From the NCBI RefSeq assembly GCF_014648495.1, contig NZ_BMRF01000023.1, positions 62,001 through 126,000 on the forward strand: 64,000 bases of DNA, in the 5' to 3' direction. This document shows, in pieces, positions 17,658 through 27,148 of this stretch (position 1 is its first letter; the number at the start of each line of letters is the position of its first letter). The position numbers were made by a program, and so were the translations under genes. Under the pieces are notes generated by a model, which was given only the letters and a program-made list of their open reading frames with translations, was not told the DNA's origin and made no database searches. The stretch comes from Actinomadura cremea (GTDB lineage: Bacteria > Actinomycetota > Actinomycetes > Streptosporangiales > Streptosporangiaceae).

Positions 17658-18848
17658 TCAGATTCCGGCGAAGGTGCGGTCGACGTCGCTGACGGCGAGG
17701 ACGCCGTAGACGCGGCCGTCGGGTTCGAGGAGGAGGTATTCGGGGGCGGGGGCGCGGCGGAGGGCTTCGATGAGGGCTTCGCCGTGGAGGTCGGCGGGGA
17801 GGGTGAGGTCGGGTTCGAGGCCGCGGGAGAGGTCGCCGACGGTGACCCAGGGGCGGCGGTGTTCGGGGGTCTGGGTGACGGCCTTCTCGCTGACGAGTCC
17901 GCGGGGGGCGCCGTCGTGGTCGATGACGACGAGGGCGCCGGCGTGGTCGGCGTGGGCGCGGCGGACGGCTTCGGCGAGGGGGACGTCGGGGGTGACGAGG
18001 GTGGCGCGGCGGGCGAGGCGGCGGGCGGACAGCAGGGGGATGCGGTCGCGGACGTGTTCGGCGCGGATGGCCTGGGTGGCGCCGACCCAGATGAAGGAGG
18101 CGACGAGGGCGGACCAGAGGAGGGCGAGCCAGCCGAAGCCGGTGCCGCCGCCGGTGGTCTCGTCGGAGGCGGGGTAGGCGGCGAGGTAGGCGCCGGCGAG
18201 GAGGGCGGCGACGGCGACGGCGCGGCCGACCCAGCCGGCGATGATGGCGCCGCTGCGGCTGTGGCCGGTGGCTTTCCAGACGGCGGCGCGGACGAGGCGT
18301 CCGCCGTCGAGGGGGAGGCCGGGCAGGAGGTTGAAGACGCCGACGAGGAGGTTGGCGAAGGTGAGGGCGTCGACGAGGAGGAGGGCGGTGGCGGGGAGGG
18401 GCAGGGTGGCGTGGGCGAGGAGGCCGAGTCCGGCGAGGACGAGGTTGACGAGGGGGCCGGCGAAGGCGATGAGGAATTCGCGGCCGGGGGTGGGTGCTTC
18501 GCGTTCGATGGCGGTTTCGCCGCCGAGGATGTGGAGGGTGACGGAGCGGACGGGGAGGCCGAGGACGCGGGCGGTGACGGCGTGGCTGAGTTCGTGGACG
18601 AAGACGGAGCCGTAGAGGAGAACGGCGTAGGCGAAGGCGACGGCGTAGCTGGTGGGGCGTTCGACGACGTCGTTGACCTGTCCTTCGAACATGATGGTGA
18701 CGAGGACGGCGACCAGGAACCAGCTGGGCGAGACGTAGACGGGGACGCCGAAGGGGCGGCCGAAGTAGAGGCCGGGCCGCGGGGTTCGGCGGTCGTCGTG
18801 GCCGGTGGCCGGGGTCTTGCCCGGGTTCGGGGGTGCGCTGTGTGTCAC
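17658..18848 (-). CDS. Site-2 protease family (M50) protein with C-terminal CBS pair
   Basis: The 396-residue protein is a membrane zinc protease. The zinc motif HELSH is at 85-89 in a membrane helix. The second conserved element NLLPGLPLDGGR is at 173-184. About six hydrophobic segments are visible between residues 36 and 260. The C-terminal 130 residues form a CBS-domain pair (TPDVPLAEAVRRAHADHAGA, then EYLLLEPDGRVYGVLAVSDV) that could bind nucleotides and control activity. Substrates are unknown. It is divergent from the RecB-family nuclease gene with about 150 bases between the two starts. Confidence 0.92.
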   Translation of the reverse strand: MTHSAPPNPGKTPATGHDDRRTPRPGLYFGRPFGVPVYVSPSWFLVAVLVTIMFEGQVNDVVERPTSYAVAFAYAVLLYGSVFVHELSHAVTARVLGLPVRSVTLHILGGETAIEREAPTPGREFLIAFAGPLVNLVLAGLGLLAHATLPLPATALLLVDALTFANLLVGVFNLLPGLPLDGGRLVRAAVWKATGHSRSGAIIAGWVGRAVAVAALLAGAYLAAYPASDETTGGGTGFGWLALLWSALVASFIWVGATQAIRAEHVRDRIPLLSARRLARRATLVTPDVPLAEAVRRAHADHAGALVVIDHDGAPRGLVSEKAVTQTPEHRRPWVTVGDLSRGLEPDLTLPADLHGEALIEALRRAPAPEYLLLEPDGRVYGVLAVSDVDRTFAGI

Positions 18849-19001
18849 GTCACCGATGCTACGGCCCCGGTCGGGCGGTCGTGTCTGGGGTCGTGGCCCG
18901 GGGTGCGCGGTGGGGTGGCGGGCCGGGGTGGCGGGTGCGGAGATGTCCGGTGCTCGCGGGGTGCGGGGTTTCGTCGGGGTGGTCGCCTACGCTGCTGTGC
19001 C

Positions 19002-19985
19002 ATGACGACGACCGAGGCCGGTGGCCGGCGCCCAGGCACGCCCAGTGATCGTTCCGTTTCCGCGGCGGGGGCCGGCGGGGCGGGTGGTGCGGATGGTGCG
19101 GCCGTGGTGGGGTCGCTGTCGCCGTCGCGGGCGGGCGACTTCATGACGTGCCCGCTGCTGTACCGGTTCCGGGTGATCGATCGGATTCCGGAGCGGCCGA
19201 GTGCGGCGGCGGTGCGGGGGACGTTGGTGCACGCGGTGCTGGAGCGGCTGTTCGATCTGCCGACGGGCGGGCGGACGCCGGAGGCGGCGCTGGCGATGCT
19301 GGGGCCGGAGTGGGAGCGGCTGCTGGAGTCGGAGCCGGAGCTGGGGGGGCTGTTCGAGGACGGCGAGGCCGGTGAGGCCGAGCGGGACGAGTGGCTGGCG
19401 CAGGCGCGGCGGATGGTGGAGCGGTATTTCACGTTGGAGGATCCGCGGCGGCTGGAGCCGGCGGAGCGGGAGTTGTTCGTCGAGACGGTTCTGGACTCGG
19501 GGTTGAAGCTGCGGGGGTACATCGACCGGGTGGACGTGGCGCCGACGGGTGATGTGCGGATCGTGGACTACAAGACGGGGACGGCGCCGCGGGCGGATTT
19601 CGAGGCGCGGGCGCTGTTCCAGATGAAGTTCTATGCGCTGGTGCTGTGGCGGTTGCGGGGGCGGGTGCCGCGGTTGCTGCAGTTGATGTATCTGGGGAAC
19701 GGCGAGGTGCTGCGGTACGAGCCGGACGAGGCGGATCTGCGGGCGACGCAGCGGAAGGTGGAGGCGTTGTGGCAGGCGATCCGGCGGGCGATGGACAGCG
19801 GGGAGTGGCGGTCGCGGCGGGGGCGGCTGTGCGACTGGTGCGATCATCGGGAGCGGTGTCCGGAGTTCGGGGGGACTCCCCCGCCGTTGCCGGTGGTGCC
19901 GGTGGGGCGTCCGTCGCCGGCCGAGCTGGAGGGCGGCGGTCCGGTGGGGGCGGACGGGGCGGCGCGGGAGCGGGACGATCTGTAG
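19002..19985 (+). CDS. RecB-family PD-(D/E)XK nuclease with predicted Fe-S cluster
   Basis: The 327-residue protein starts with a Gly/Ala-rich tail, then LSPSRAGDFMTCPLLYRFRV. The nuclease motifs are visible: a conserved His in GTLVHAVLERLF, Glu in ERELFVETVL, Asp in GYIDRVDV and IVDYKTG. The C-terminal C-x2-C-x5-C (LCDWCDHRERC) together with C50 gives the four-Cys pattern that holds a 4Fe-4S cluster in AddB, Cas4 and related nucleases. It is probably a DNA-end processing nuclease; the partner is unknown. Its mycobacterial counterpart also sits beside trmI. ATG 19002 is chosen because the longer upstream frame is the antisense of the protease gene. Confidence 0.9.
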   Translation: MTTTEAGGRRPGTPSDRSVSAAGAGGAGGADGAAVVGSLSPSRAGDFMTCPLLYRFRVIDRIPERPSAAAVRGTLVHAVLERLFDLPTGGRTPEAALAMLGPEWERLLESEPELGGLFEDGEAGEAERDEWLAQARRMVERYFTLEDPRRLEPAERELFVETVLDSGLKLRGYIDRVDVAPTGDVRIVDYKTGTAPRADFEARALFQMKFYALVLWRLRGRVPRLLQLMYLGNGEVLRYEPDEADLRATQRKVEALWQAIRRAMDSGEWRSRRGRLCDWCDHRERCPEFGGTPPPLPVVPVGRPSPAELEGGGPVGADGAARERDDL

Positions 19986-20090
19986 GCCCTGCGGGGTGGT
20001 GGCGGGGCGGGCGGTCTCCTTCTTGGGGATGACCGCAGATCCACGTTCAGGAGGGCTCACGACCTGGCGTGACGTCCTAGGGTGAGAATC

Positions 20091-21314
20091 GTGTCACCCC
20101 GCATTCGTGGTCTTCTCGCCTTTCGCGCCTGGTTGCGGTCGCGTCCGTCGGCGGCCGACGCGCTGCTGGCGGCCGGGTTGCTGCTGGTGGGGCTGCCGCA
20201 GTTGTTCCTATCCGATTTGCGGACGGGAGGGTATGAGTCGGCGTTCACGCCGCCGGACGTGCTGGGCGGTGCGCTGGTGGCGGCCGTCACGATGGGGTTG
20301 ACGTTCCGGCGGCGGGCTCCGCTGGCGGTGCTGCTGTTCGTGGTGGCGGGCGGGATGGTGCTGGCGGTGCTGCGGTATCCGCCGTCGGTGCCGGACGTGG
20401 TGGCGTTCCTGATCGCGGTGTACAGCCTGGCGGCGCATCGGGGGCTGGCGCAGAGTGCGCTGGGCGGGCTGCTGGCGGTCGTGTACTTCGTGGTGATGCT
20501 GGTGATGCTGCCGGTGCCGACGTCGCCGATGGTGTTCCTCACCGATTGCGCGCTGGTGATCGGGGTGTGGATGCTGGGGCGGAATCTGCGGTTGCGGCGG
20601 GCGTACTTCGCGGAGTTGGAGCATCGGGCGGCGCGGTTGGAGCGGGCGCGGGGGACGGACGCGCGGGCGGCGCGGATCGAGGAGCGTTCGCGGATCGCGC
20701 GGGAGCTGCACGATGTGGTGGCGCACCATGTGAGCGTGATGACGGTGCAGGCGGGGGCGGCGCGGCGGATCATCGACCGGGACGCCGACAGTGCGCGGGA
20801 CGCGATGTCGACGATCGAGGAGGTCGGGCGGACGGCGTTGAGCGAGATGCGGCGGATCGTGGGGGTGCTGCGGACGGAGCGGGACGAGGCGCGGGCGGGG
20901 GGCGAGCTGGCGCCGCAGCCCGGTTTGGGTGATCTGGGCGAGTTGTTGGACCATGTGCGGGAGACGGGGTTGTCGGTGCAGTTGTGGATCGAGGGTGAGG
21001 CGCGGACGCCGTCGCCGGGGGTGGACGTTGCGGCGTTCCGGTTGATCCAGGAGGCGTTGACGAACACGTTGAAGCACGCGGGGTCGCAGGCGCGGGCGTG
21101 GGTGCGGCTGTACTACACCGATGATCATCTGACGGTGGAGATCGAGGACGACGGGCCGGGCACGGCGACGATCATGGCCGGGAACGAGGCGCGTCCGGGG
21201 CATGGGCTGGTGGGGATGTACGAGCGGGTGGCGCTGTACGGTGGCGAGCTGCGGATCGGGCCGCGGGTCGGCGGCGGGTTCGGAGTGCGGGCCCGTTTCC
21301 CGCTGGAGGCGTAG
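20091..21314 (+). CDS. NarL-family two-component sensor histidine kinase
   Basis: The membrane-bound sensor has four to five hydrophobic segments in its first 165 residues and no large outside domain, so it likely senses a membrane state. The dimerisation/phosphoacceptor region contains SRIARELHDVVAHHVSVM with the phosphorylated His at about residue 207, a HisKA_3 pattern. The HATPase_c domain holds the N box EALTNTLKHA and G boxes IEDDGPG and GHGLVGM. Start: GTG at 20091 follows AGGGTGAG at a good distance; another GTG three codons upstream is possible. The response regulator gene follows after 156 bases. Confidence 0.93.
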   Translation: MSPRIRGLLAFRAWLRSRPSAADALLAAGLLLVGLPQLFLSDLRTGGYESAFTPPDVLGGALVAAVTMGLTFRRRAPLAVLLFVVAGGMVLAVLRYPPSVPDVVAFLIAVYSLAAHRGLAQSALGGLLAVVYFVVMLVMLPVPTSPMVFLTDCALVIGVWMLGRNLRLRRAYFAELEHRAARLERARGTDARAARIEERSRIARELHDVVAHHVSVMTVQAGAARRIIDRDADSARDAMSTIEEVGRTALSEMRRIVGVLRTERDEARAGGELAPQPGLGDLGELLDHVRETGLSVQLWIEGEARTPSPGVDVAAFRLIQEALTNTLKHAGSQARAWVRLYYTDDHLTVEIEDDGPGTATIMAGNEARPGHGLVGMYERVALYGGELRIGPRVGGGFGVRARFPLEA

Positions 21315-21470
21315 GTTGTCGGGCATGAGCGGGGACGGGCGTGGACGGGACGGGCGTGGACGGTTCGGGCGGCGTGGGTCGGCCGGGCGTGAACGGGTCG
21401 GGGTCGAGCGGCGGGTGCCGGGGATGAGCGGCGTGAGGCGAGGAGCCGGGACGATGGACGGGGCGGCGCG

Positions 21471-22151
21471 ATGAGCGCGGTGCGGGTGCTGCTGGTGGAC
21501 GATCAGCCGCTGCTGCGGACGGGGTTCCGGCTGATCCTGGAGGCGGAGCCGGACATCGCCGTGGTGGGCGAGGCCGGGGACGGCGCGGCGGCGGTGGAGA
21601 TGACGCGGTCGCTGCTGCCGGACGTGGTGCTGATGGACATCCGGATGCCGGGCGTGGACGGGATCGAGGCGACGCGGCGGATCATCCGGGACGGTGCGGC
21701 GTCGCACGATCCGCGGGTGCTGATCCTGACGACGTTCGATCTGGACGAGTACGTGATCGAGGCGGTGCGGGCGGGTGCGAGCGGGTTCCTGCTGAAGGAT
21801 TCGCCGCCGGAGGATCTGGTGCAGGCGATCCGGATCGTGGCGGCGGGCGACGCGATCGTGGCGCCGAGCGTGACGCGGCGGCTGCTGGACAAGTTCGCGA
21901 CGCGGCTGCCGGCGGCGCGGGACTCGGCGCCGCCGCCGGGGCTGGACACGCTGACCGAGCGGGAGCGGGAGGTGCTGTCGCATGTGGCGCGGGGGCAGTC
22001 GAACGCGGAGATCGCGGCGGAGCTGGTGGTCAGCGAGACGACGGTGAAGACGCATGTGGGGAACGTGCTGGCGAAGCTGGGGTTGCGGGACCGGGTGCAG
22101 GCCGTGGTGTACGCCTACGAGACGGGGATGAGCCGCCCCGGCCAGAGCTGA
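21471..22151 (+). CDS. NarL/LuxR-family response regulator
   Basis: The 226-residue protein has a receiver domain with the acidic pair D10-D11, the phosphoacceptor D56 in VVLMDIRMPG and K106-type lysine in GFLLKDSPPEDL. It has a C-terminal LuxR helix-turn-helix (LTEREREVLSHVARGQSNAE, then VSETTVKTHVGNVLAKLGLR). It is the partner of the upstream HisKA_3 kinase. The adjacent ABC exporter genes on the same strand are likely targets, as in LiaSR/BceRS-like arrangements, but this is inference. Confidence 0.95.
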   Translation: MSAVRVLLVDDQPLLRTGFRLILEAEPDIAVVGEAGDGAAAVEMTRSLLPDVVLMDIRMPGVDGIEATRRIIRDGAASHDPRVLILTTFDLDEYVIEAVRAGASGFLLKDSPPEDLVQAIRIVAAGDAIVAPSVTRRLLDKFATRLPAARDSAPPPGLDTLTEREREVLSHVARGQSNAEIAAELVVSETTVKTHVGNVLAKLGLRDRVQAVVYAYETGMSRPGQS

Positions 22152-22161
22152 CCGTCCGTCC

Positions 22162-22198
22162 GCCCGTCCCCGCCCGCCGCCTCAGGGGCGGGGCGGGC
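22162..22198 (+). terminator. GC-rich imperfect stem-loop after the response regulator
   Basis: GCCCGTCCCCGCCC at 22162-22175 pairs imperfectly with GGGGCGGGGCGGGC at 22185-22198, eleven bases after the response regulator stop, followed by TT. It probably separates the two-component genes from the ABC exporter, which starts 245 bases later. Confidence 0.5.
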
Positions 22199-22443
22199 TT
22201 CCGACCTGCGGGGATCGTGCCCGTGTCAGGGTCGGTCCGGGGGTATCCCCGGCCTTGGGGCCATGGTCTTCCTACTCCGGGAGGACGAGGGGGCGGAGGT
22301 TCGTCCTGCGTTGGGTGGACGGCCGATTCCCTTCCGTGGGTGCATCTTCTGGGCGTGCGGGACTTCTAGGGTTTCGGTTACGGATCGCCGCAGGGACGGC
22401 CGTTCCGTGTTCATTCGCTTCTCTCACCCCAACAGGAGTTCTC

Positions 22444-23298
22444 GTGACGAACACCGCCCCATCGACCGCCGATGCGCGATACGCGCCCGGGACGGCCCCC
22501 GGGACGGGCGATGTCGCCGCGCGTGCGGAGCAGATCTCGAAGGTGTACGGGCGCGGTGACGCGCGGGTCGTGGCGCTCGACGCGGTGTCGGCGGGGATCC
22601 CGCGGGGGCGGTTCACCGCGATCATGGGCCCGTCGGGGTCGGGGAAGTCCACGCTGATGCACTGCATGGCGGGGCTGGACTCGGTGGACTCGGGTTCGGT
22701 CTTCGTCGGCGACACGGATCTGACCCGGCTGAAGGACAAGCAGCTGACCCGGCTGCGCCGCGACAAGATCGGGTTCGTCTTCCAGGCGTTCAACCTGGTG
22801 CCGACGCTGACGGCGCTGGAGAACATCACGCTGCCGATGGACATCGCGGGCCGGAAGGCGGACCGGGCGTGGCTGGACTCGGTGATCGACACGGTGGGGC
22901 TGCGGCCGCGGCTGAAGCACCGGCCGTCGGAGCTGTCCGGGGGGCAGCAGCAGCGGGTGGCGTGCGCGCGGGCGCTGGCGTCCCGCCCGGAGATCATCTT
23001 CGCGGACGAGCCGACGGGGAACCTGGACTCGCGGTCGGGTGCGGAGGTGCTGTCGTTCCTGCGGGAGTCGGTGCGGGAGATGGGCCAGACGATCGTGATG
23101 GTGACGCACGACCCGTCGGCCGCGGCGTACTCCGACCAGGTGCTGTTCCTGTCCGACGGGCGGATCGTGGACACGATGGCGGAGCCGACCGCCGACCGGG
23201 TCCTGGAGCGGATGAAGGGCTTCGACGCGGCTCCGGCCGCGCCCGCGGCCCCGTCCGCCCCCGCCGGTGAGGACCGCGGGCAGGACGCGGCCCGATGA
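22444..23298 (+). CDS. MacB/LolD-type ABC transporter ATP-binding protein
   Basis: The 284-residue ATPase begins at GTG 22444, eight bases after AGGAG. Walker A GPSGSGKST, signature LSGGQQQRVACARAL, Walker B IIFADEPTGNLD and the H-loop VTHD are intact. The N-terminal 30 residues are a variable tail and the C-terminus is an Ala/Pro-rich tail. The stop overlaps the permease start (ATGA), so the two subunits are translationally coupled. Together they form an exporter of the FtsX/MacB class that typically moves peptides, antibiotics or lipoproteins out of the membrane. Confidence 0.95.
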   Translation: MTNTAPSTADARYAPGTAPGTGDVAARAEQISKVYGRGDARVVALDAVSAGIPRGRFTAIMGPSGSGKSTLMHCMAGLDSVDSGSVFVGDTDLTRLKDKQLTRLRRDKIGFVFQAFNLVPTLTALENITLPMDIAGRKADRAWLDSVIDTVGLRPRLKHRPSELSGGQQQRVACARALASRPEIIFADEPTGNLDSRSGAEVLSFLRESVREMGQTIVMVTHDPSAAAYSDQVLFLSDGRIVDTMAEPTADRVLERMKGFDAAPAAPAAPSAPAGEDRGQDAAR

Positions 23299-25793
23299 TG
23301 GCGAAGGTCACGCTCCGCAACCTCGCGGCGCACAAGATCAGGCTGGTGCTGACGGCCGTCGCGGTGATCCTCGGCGTGGCGTTCGTGGCCGGCACGCTGA
23401 TCTTCACCGACAGCATGAACAAGCAGTTCGACACCATGTTCAGCCGGATCGGGCAGCACGTGGCGGTGAACGTCCGCGCGGCGGACGTCCCCGGGGGCGG
23501 CGCGCAGCCGGTGCCGGCCGCGGTCCTGGAGCGGGTGAAGGGCGTCGACGGCGCCGAGGGCGTCGTCGGCAACGTCAGCGGTTACGCGGCGGTGCTGGGC
23601 CCCGACGGGAAGATCGCCGGGCCGCCCGCGGAGCAGGGCGTGCCGAAGCTCGGCGTGAACTGGTACGACGACGGCACGTTCGAGATCACGTCGGGGCGGG
23701 CGCCGCAGGGCCCGGCGGAGGTGATGCTGGACGAGGCGACGGCGCGGGACGCCGGCTTCGGCGTGGGCGACCGGATCCGGGTCGTCACGGCGGGCCCCGT
23801 CCGGCAGATGACGCTGGTCGGGCTCGTCGACACCGGGAACATGATGGGCGCGTCGATCACCGCGTTCGACACCGCGACGGCGCAGCGGCTGCTGCTGCGG
23901 CCGGGGTACTTCACCGACCTGCAGATGGAGTCGGCGGGCCCGTCGGAGGAGGAGCTGCGCGACCGGGTCGCGGCGGTGCTCCCGGACGGGTACGAGGCGA
24001 TCACCGGGGAGGAGCTGCGGGAGGAGACCAAGAGCGCCGTCGGGCAGATCATGGGGTTCTTCCGGACGTTCCTGCTGGTGTTCGCGTTGATCTCGGTGTT
24101 CGTCGGGGCGTTCATCATCTTCAACACGTTCTCGATGCTGGTGGCGCAGCGGACGCGGGAGCTGGCGCTGCTGCGGGCGATCGGCGCGGCCCGCACCCAG
24201 GTGACGCGGGCCGTCCTCGGGGAGGCCGTGGCGGTCGGGGCGGTCGGGTCCACGCTGGGCCTGGGCGCCGGCGCGGGGCTGGCGTGGCTGCTGCAGGGCG
24301 CCGCCGGGATGGACACCTCGGCGCTGGCGATCACCCCGACGGCGGTCATCGCGTCGTACGCGGTGGGGATCGTGGTGACGGTCGTGTCGGCGTACTTCCC
24401 GGCGCGGCGCGCCGCGAAGATCCCGCCGGTCGCGGCGATGCGCGACGACGTGGCGCTGCCGCAGCGGTCGCTGCGGATCCGGGTGGCGCTCGGGTCGCTG
24501 CTGACCGCGGCGGGCGCGGCGATGATCGCGGCCGGGCTCGCGGGGTCGGGGAACGGCGCGGTGGCGCTGGTCGGCGGCGGCGCGTTCGCGGTGTTCATCG
24601 GCGTGACGATGCTCGCACCGTTGATCAGCGTCCCGGTCGTGACGGTGCTGGGGGCGCCGTTCGCGCGGCTGATGGGCGCGCCGGGGCGGCTCGCGCGGCG
24701 CAACGCGCTGCGGAACCCGCGGCGGACCGCGGCGACGGCCTCCGCGCTGATGATCGGGCTGGCGCTGATCACGACGGTGAACGTGCTGGGGTCGACGATG
24801 CGGGCATCGGTCGACGACCAGGTCGACGACCAGTTCGGCGCGGACTACATCGTGCAGGCGGGCGGCGGCGCCATGGCGGGCGCGTCGGTCGGGGACGGCG
24901 CGGTCAAGGCGATCGCGGGCGTGCCGGGCGTGACGGGCGCGGCGCCGATCTACGGCGGGAACGCCGAGATCGGCGGGGAGGACGTCCGGTACGTGGCCGG
25001 TGACGCGGCGGCGGTCGAGCAGGCACTGCGCCTGGACGTCGTCGCGGGCGAGGCCGCGTTCGGTGCGGGCGGCATCCTGGTCAGCGAGGAGAACGCCCGG
25101 AAGAACGGCTGGAAGGTGGGTTCGCGGGTCCCGATCCGGTTCCCCGACGGGAAGAGCGCGCAGGTGCCGGTCACGGGCGTCTACGCCGAGAACCCGATGG
25201 CCGGCGGGCAGCTCGTCGATCCGCGCCTGTACCTGGCGCACACGGTGAAGCCGACGATCGACACGGTGGTCGTGAACGCCGCGGACGCGGGGGCGTCCAC
25301 GACGAAGGCGATCGAGGACGCGCTGGCGGCGTACCCGAACCTGGAGGTGTCGGATCAGGCGGCGCTGAAGGAGGACGCGCGGCAGCAGGTCGACGGGTTC
25401 GTGACGTTCCTGACGACGCTGCTGATGATGTCGGTGATCATCGCGGCGGTGGGGGTGGTGAACACCCTGGCGCTGTCGGTGATCGAGCGGACGCGGGAGA
25501 TCGGGCTGCTGCGCGCGATCGGGGTGAGCCGCCGGCAGCTGCGCCGGATGATCCGGGTCGAGTCGATCGTGATCGCGGTGTTCGGTGCCGTGCTGGGCAT
25601 CGGGATCGGGGTGGCGTTCGGCGCGGCGCTCCAGCAGGCGCTGGCCGACCAGGGCCTGTCGGTGCTGTCGGTGCCGGTGGTGACGCTGGGCGTGTACCTG
25701 GTGGTGGCCGCGGTGATCGGTGTGCTGGCGGCGCTGTGGCCGGCGTGGCGGGCCGGGCGGATGGACGTCCTGGACGCGATCTCCACCGAGTAG
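23295..25793 (+). CDS. FtsX-family ABC transporter permease (two FtsX modules)
   Basis: The 832-residue permease starts MMAKVTLRNLAAHKIRLVLT with an N-terminal membrane helix and a large extracytoplasmic MacB-like domain (about residues 40-240). Then comes a first FtsX module (LVFALISVFVGAFIIFNTFS, LLRAIGAARTQVTRAVLGEA), a second extracytoplasmic domain (about 500-690) and a second FtsX module (TLLMMSVIIAAVGVVNTLAL, LLRAIGVSRRQLRRMIRVES). This duplicated layout is typical of actinobacterial exporters in which one protein acts as the full permease. Likely controlled by the upstream two-component system. Confidence 0.95.
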   Translation: MMAKVTLRNLAAHKIRLVLTAVAVILGVAFVAGTLIFTDSMNKQFDTMFSRIGQHVAVNVRAADVPGGGAQPVPAAVLERVKGVDGAEGVVGNVSGYAAVLGPDGKIAGPPAEQGVPKLGVNWYDDGTFEITSGRAPQGPAEVMLDEATARDAGFGVGDRIRVVTAGPVRQMTLVGLVDTGNMMGASITAFDTATAQRLLLRPGYFTDLQMESAGPSEEELRDRVAAVLPDGYEAITGEELREETKSAVGQIMGFFRTFLLVFALISVFVGAFIIFNTFSMLVAQRTRELALLRAIGAARTQVTRAVLGEAVAVGAVGSTLGLGAGAGLAWLLQGAAGMDTSALAITPTAVIASYAVGIVVTVVSAYFPARRAAKIPPVAAMRDDVALPQRSLRIRVALGSLLTAAGAAMIAAGLAGSGNGAVALVGGGAFAVFIGVTMLAPLISVPVVTVLGAPFARLMGAPGRLARRNALRNPRRTAATASALMIGLALITTVNVLGSTMRASVDDQVDDQFGADYIVQAGGGAMAGASVGDGAVKAIAGVPGVTGAAPIYGGNAEIGGEDVRYVAGDAAAVEQALRLDVVAGEAAFGAGGILVSEENARKNGWKVGSRVPIRFPDGKSAQVPVTGVYAENPMAGGQLVDPRLYLAHTVKPTIDTVVVNAADAGASTTKAIEDALAAYPNLEVSDQAALKEDARQQVDGFVTFLTTLLMMSVIIAAVGVVNTLALSVIERTREIGLLRAIGVSRRQLRRMIRVESIVIAVFGAVLGIGIGVAFGAALQQALADQGLSVLSVPVVTLGVYLVVAAVIGVLAALWPAWRAGRMDVLDAISTE

Positions 25794-25820
25794 CCGCCGC
25801 CCCTCCCGGGCCGTGTGACG

Positions 25821-25870
25821 AACGCGGAAGACCCGGCGCCCTCCGTGGAGGGTGCCGGGTCTTCCGCGTT
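25821..25870. terminator. Bidirectional terminator between exporter and dpp operon
   Basis: A 23-base arm beginning AACGCGGAAGACCCGGC at 25821 pairs with its complement ending at 25870, with one G-T wobble and a four-base loop. It lies between the convergent permease gene and dppF and can serve both strands. Confidence 0.9.
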
Positions 25871-25924
25871 GGGCGCGACCGCCGACCGGGCCTGCCGCCG
25901 GGCCTGCCGCCGGGCCGGGCCGGT

Positions 25925-27148
25925 TCAGCCGTCGGACTTGCCGACGGCGCCGTCGGCCTTGGTGCCGCTCTCGGGCTCGGCGCCCGGCGCGACCGTGGCG
26001 CGGGCGACCGCGTCGGTGGCGCTGACCGTGGTGTTCTCCGGGAAGTGGCAGGCGGTCTGGTGACCGGGGCTGAGCTCCACCAGCGGCGGCTCGACCTGCT
26101 TGCAGATGTCCTGCGCCTTCCAGCAGCGGGTGTGGAAGCGGCAGGCGGGCGGCGGGTCCAGCGGGCTGGGCACGTCGCCCTGCAGCCGGATCCGCTTGCG
26201 GTCCCCGCGCCGGGACGGGTCGGGGATCGGCACCGCCGACATGAGCGCGTTGGTGTAGGGGTGCATGGGCCGCTCGTACAGGTCGTCGCGGTCCGCGATC
26301 TCGACGATCTTGCCGAGGTACATGACGGCGACCCGGTCGGAGATGTGCCGCACCACCGACAGGTCGTGCGCGATCACCACGTAGGTGAGGTCGAGCTCGT
26401 CCTGCAGGTCCTCGAGCAGGTTGACGACCTGCGCCTGCACCGACACGTCCAGGGCCGACACCGGCTCGTCGGCGATGATCAGCTTGGGCTTGAGGGCGAG
26501 GGTGCGGGCGATCCCGATGCGCTGCCGCTGGCCGCCGGAGAACTCGTGCGGGTAGCGGTTGTAGTGCTCGGGGCTGAGGCCGACGAGTTCCAGGATCTCC
26601 TGGACGGCCTTCTTGACGCCCTGCTTGGCCTCGATGTTCTGCAGCCGGAACGGGGCCCCGACGATCGCGCCGACGGTCTTGCGCGGGTTCAGCGACGAGT
26701 ACGGGTCCTGGAAGATCATCTGGAGGTCGCGGCGGAGCGGCCGCAGCCGTCCCTGGGACATCTTGGTGATGTCCTGCCCCTCGAAGGTGATCTTGCCGAA
26801 GCTGGGGTCCAGCAGCCGCATGATCATCCGGCCGGTGGTGGACTTGCCGCAGCCCGACTCCCCCACCAGGCCGAGCGTCTCGCCCTTGCGGACCGAGAAC
26901 GACACGCCGTCGACGGCCTTGACCGCCGCGACCTGCCGGCGCAGCAGCCCCGCCGTGACCGGGAAGTGCTTGCCGAGGCCGTCGACGTCCAGCAGCACCT
27001 CGCCGTCGCGCCGCTTCGGCGCGTCCTCGCGGGGCTGCTCCTTCGGCGCGGGGACGCCCCCGTCCGCCGGGCCCTTCGCCGCCGGGACCTCGTCGCCCGG
27101 GGCCTTGCTCTTGGAAGTGCTCACAGTCTCGTTCCCCGTGCTCGTCAC
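25925..27148 (-). CDS. dppF: Peptide ABC importer ATP-binding protein DppF/OppF-like
   Basis: The 407-residue ATPase has an atypically long N-terminal tail (about 50 residues). It then has Walker [10 protein letters not shown], signature [15 protein letters not shown], Walker [15 protein letters not shown] and the H-loop [10 protein letters not shown]. The C-terminal oligopeptide-ATPase domain has the Cys-rich segment [14 protein letters not shown] found in Opp/Dpp ATPases, sometimes linked to a 4Fe-4S cluster. Its GTG start overlaps the dppD stop by four bases (GTGA). It is the last gene of the importer operon, ahead of a strong terminator. Confidence 0.95.
   Translation of the reverse strand: MTSTGNETVSTSKSKAPGDEVPAAKGPADGGVPAPKEQPREDAPKRRDGEVLLDVDGLGKHFPVTAGLLRRQVAAVKAVDGVSFSVRKGETLGLVGESGCGKSTTGRMIMRLLDPSFGKITFEGQDITKMSQGRLRPLRRDLQMIFQDPYSSLNPRKTVGAIVGAPFRLQNIEAKQGVKKAVQEILELVGLSPEHYNRYPHEFSGGQRQRIGIARTLALKPKLIIADEPVSALDVSVQAQVVNLLEDLQDELDLTYVVIAHDLSVVRHISDRVAVMYLGKIVEIADRDDLYERPMHPYTNALMSAVPIPDPSRRGDRKRIRLQGDVPSPLDPPPACRFHTRCWKAQDICKQVEPPLVELSPGHQTACHFPENTTVSATDAVARATVAPGAEPESGTKADGAVGKSDG

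Noticed and set aside
17622-19001. Extended N-terminus of the RecB-family nuclease frame
   Set aside because: This part is the antisense of the site-2 protease gene; the real start is the ATG at 19002.
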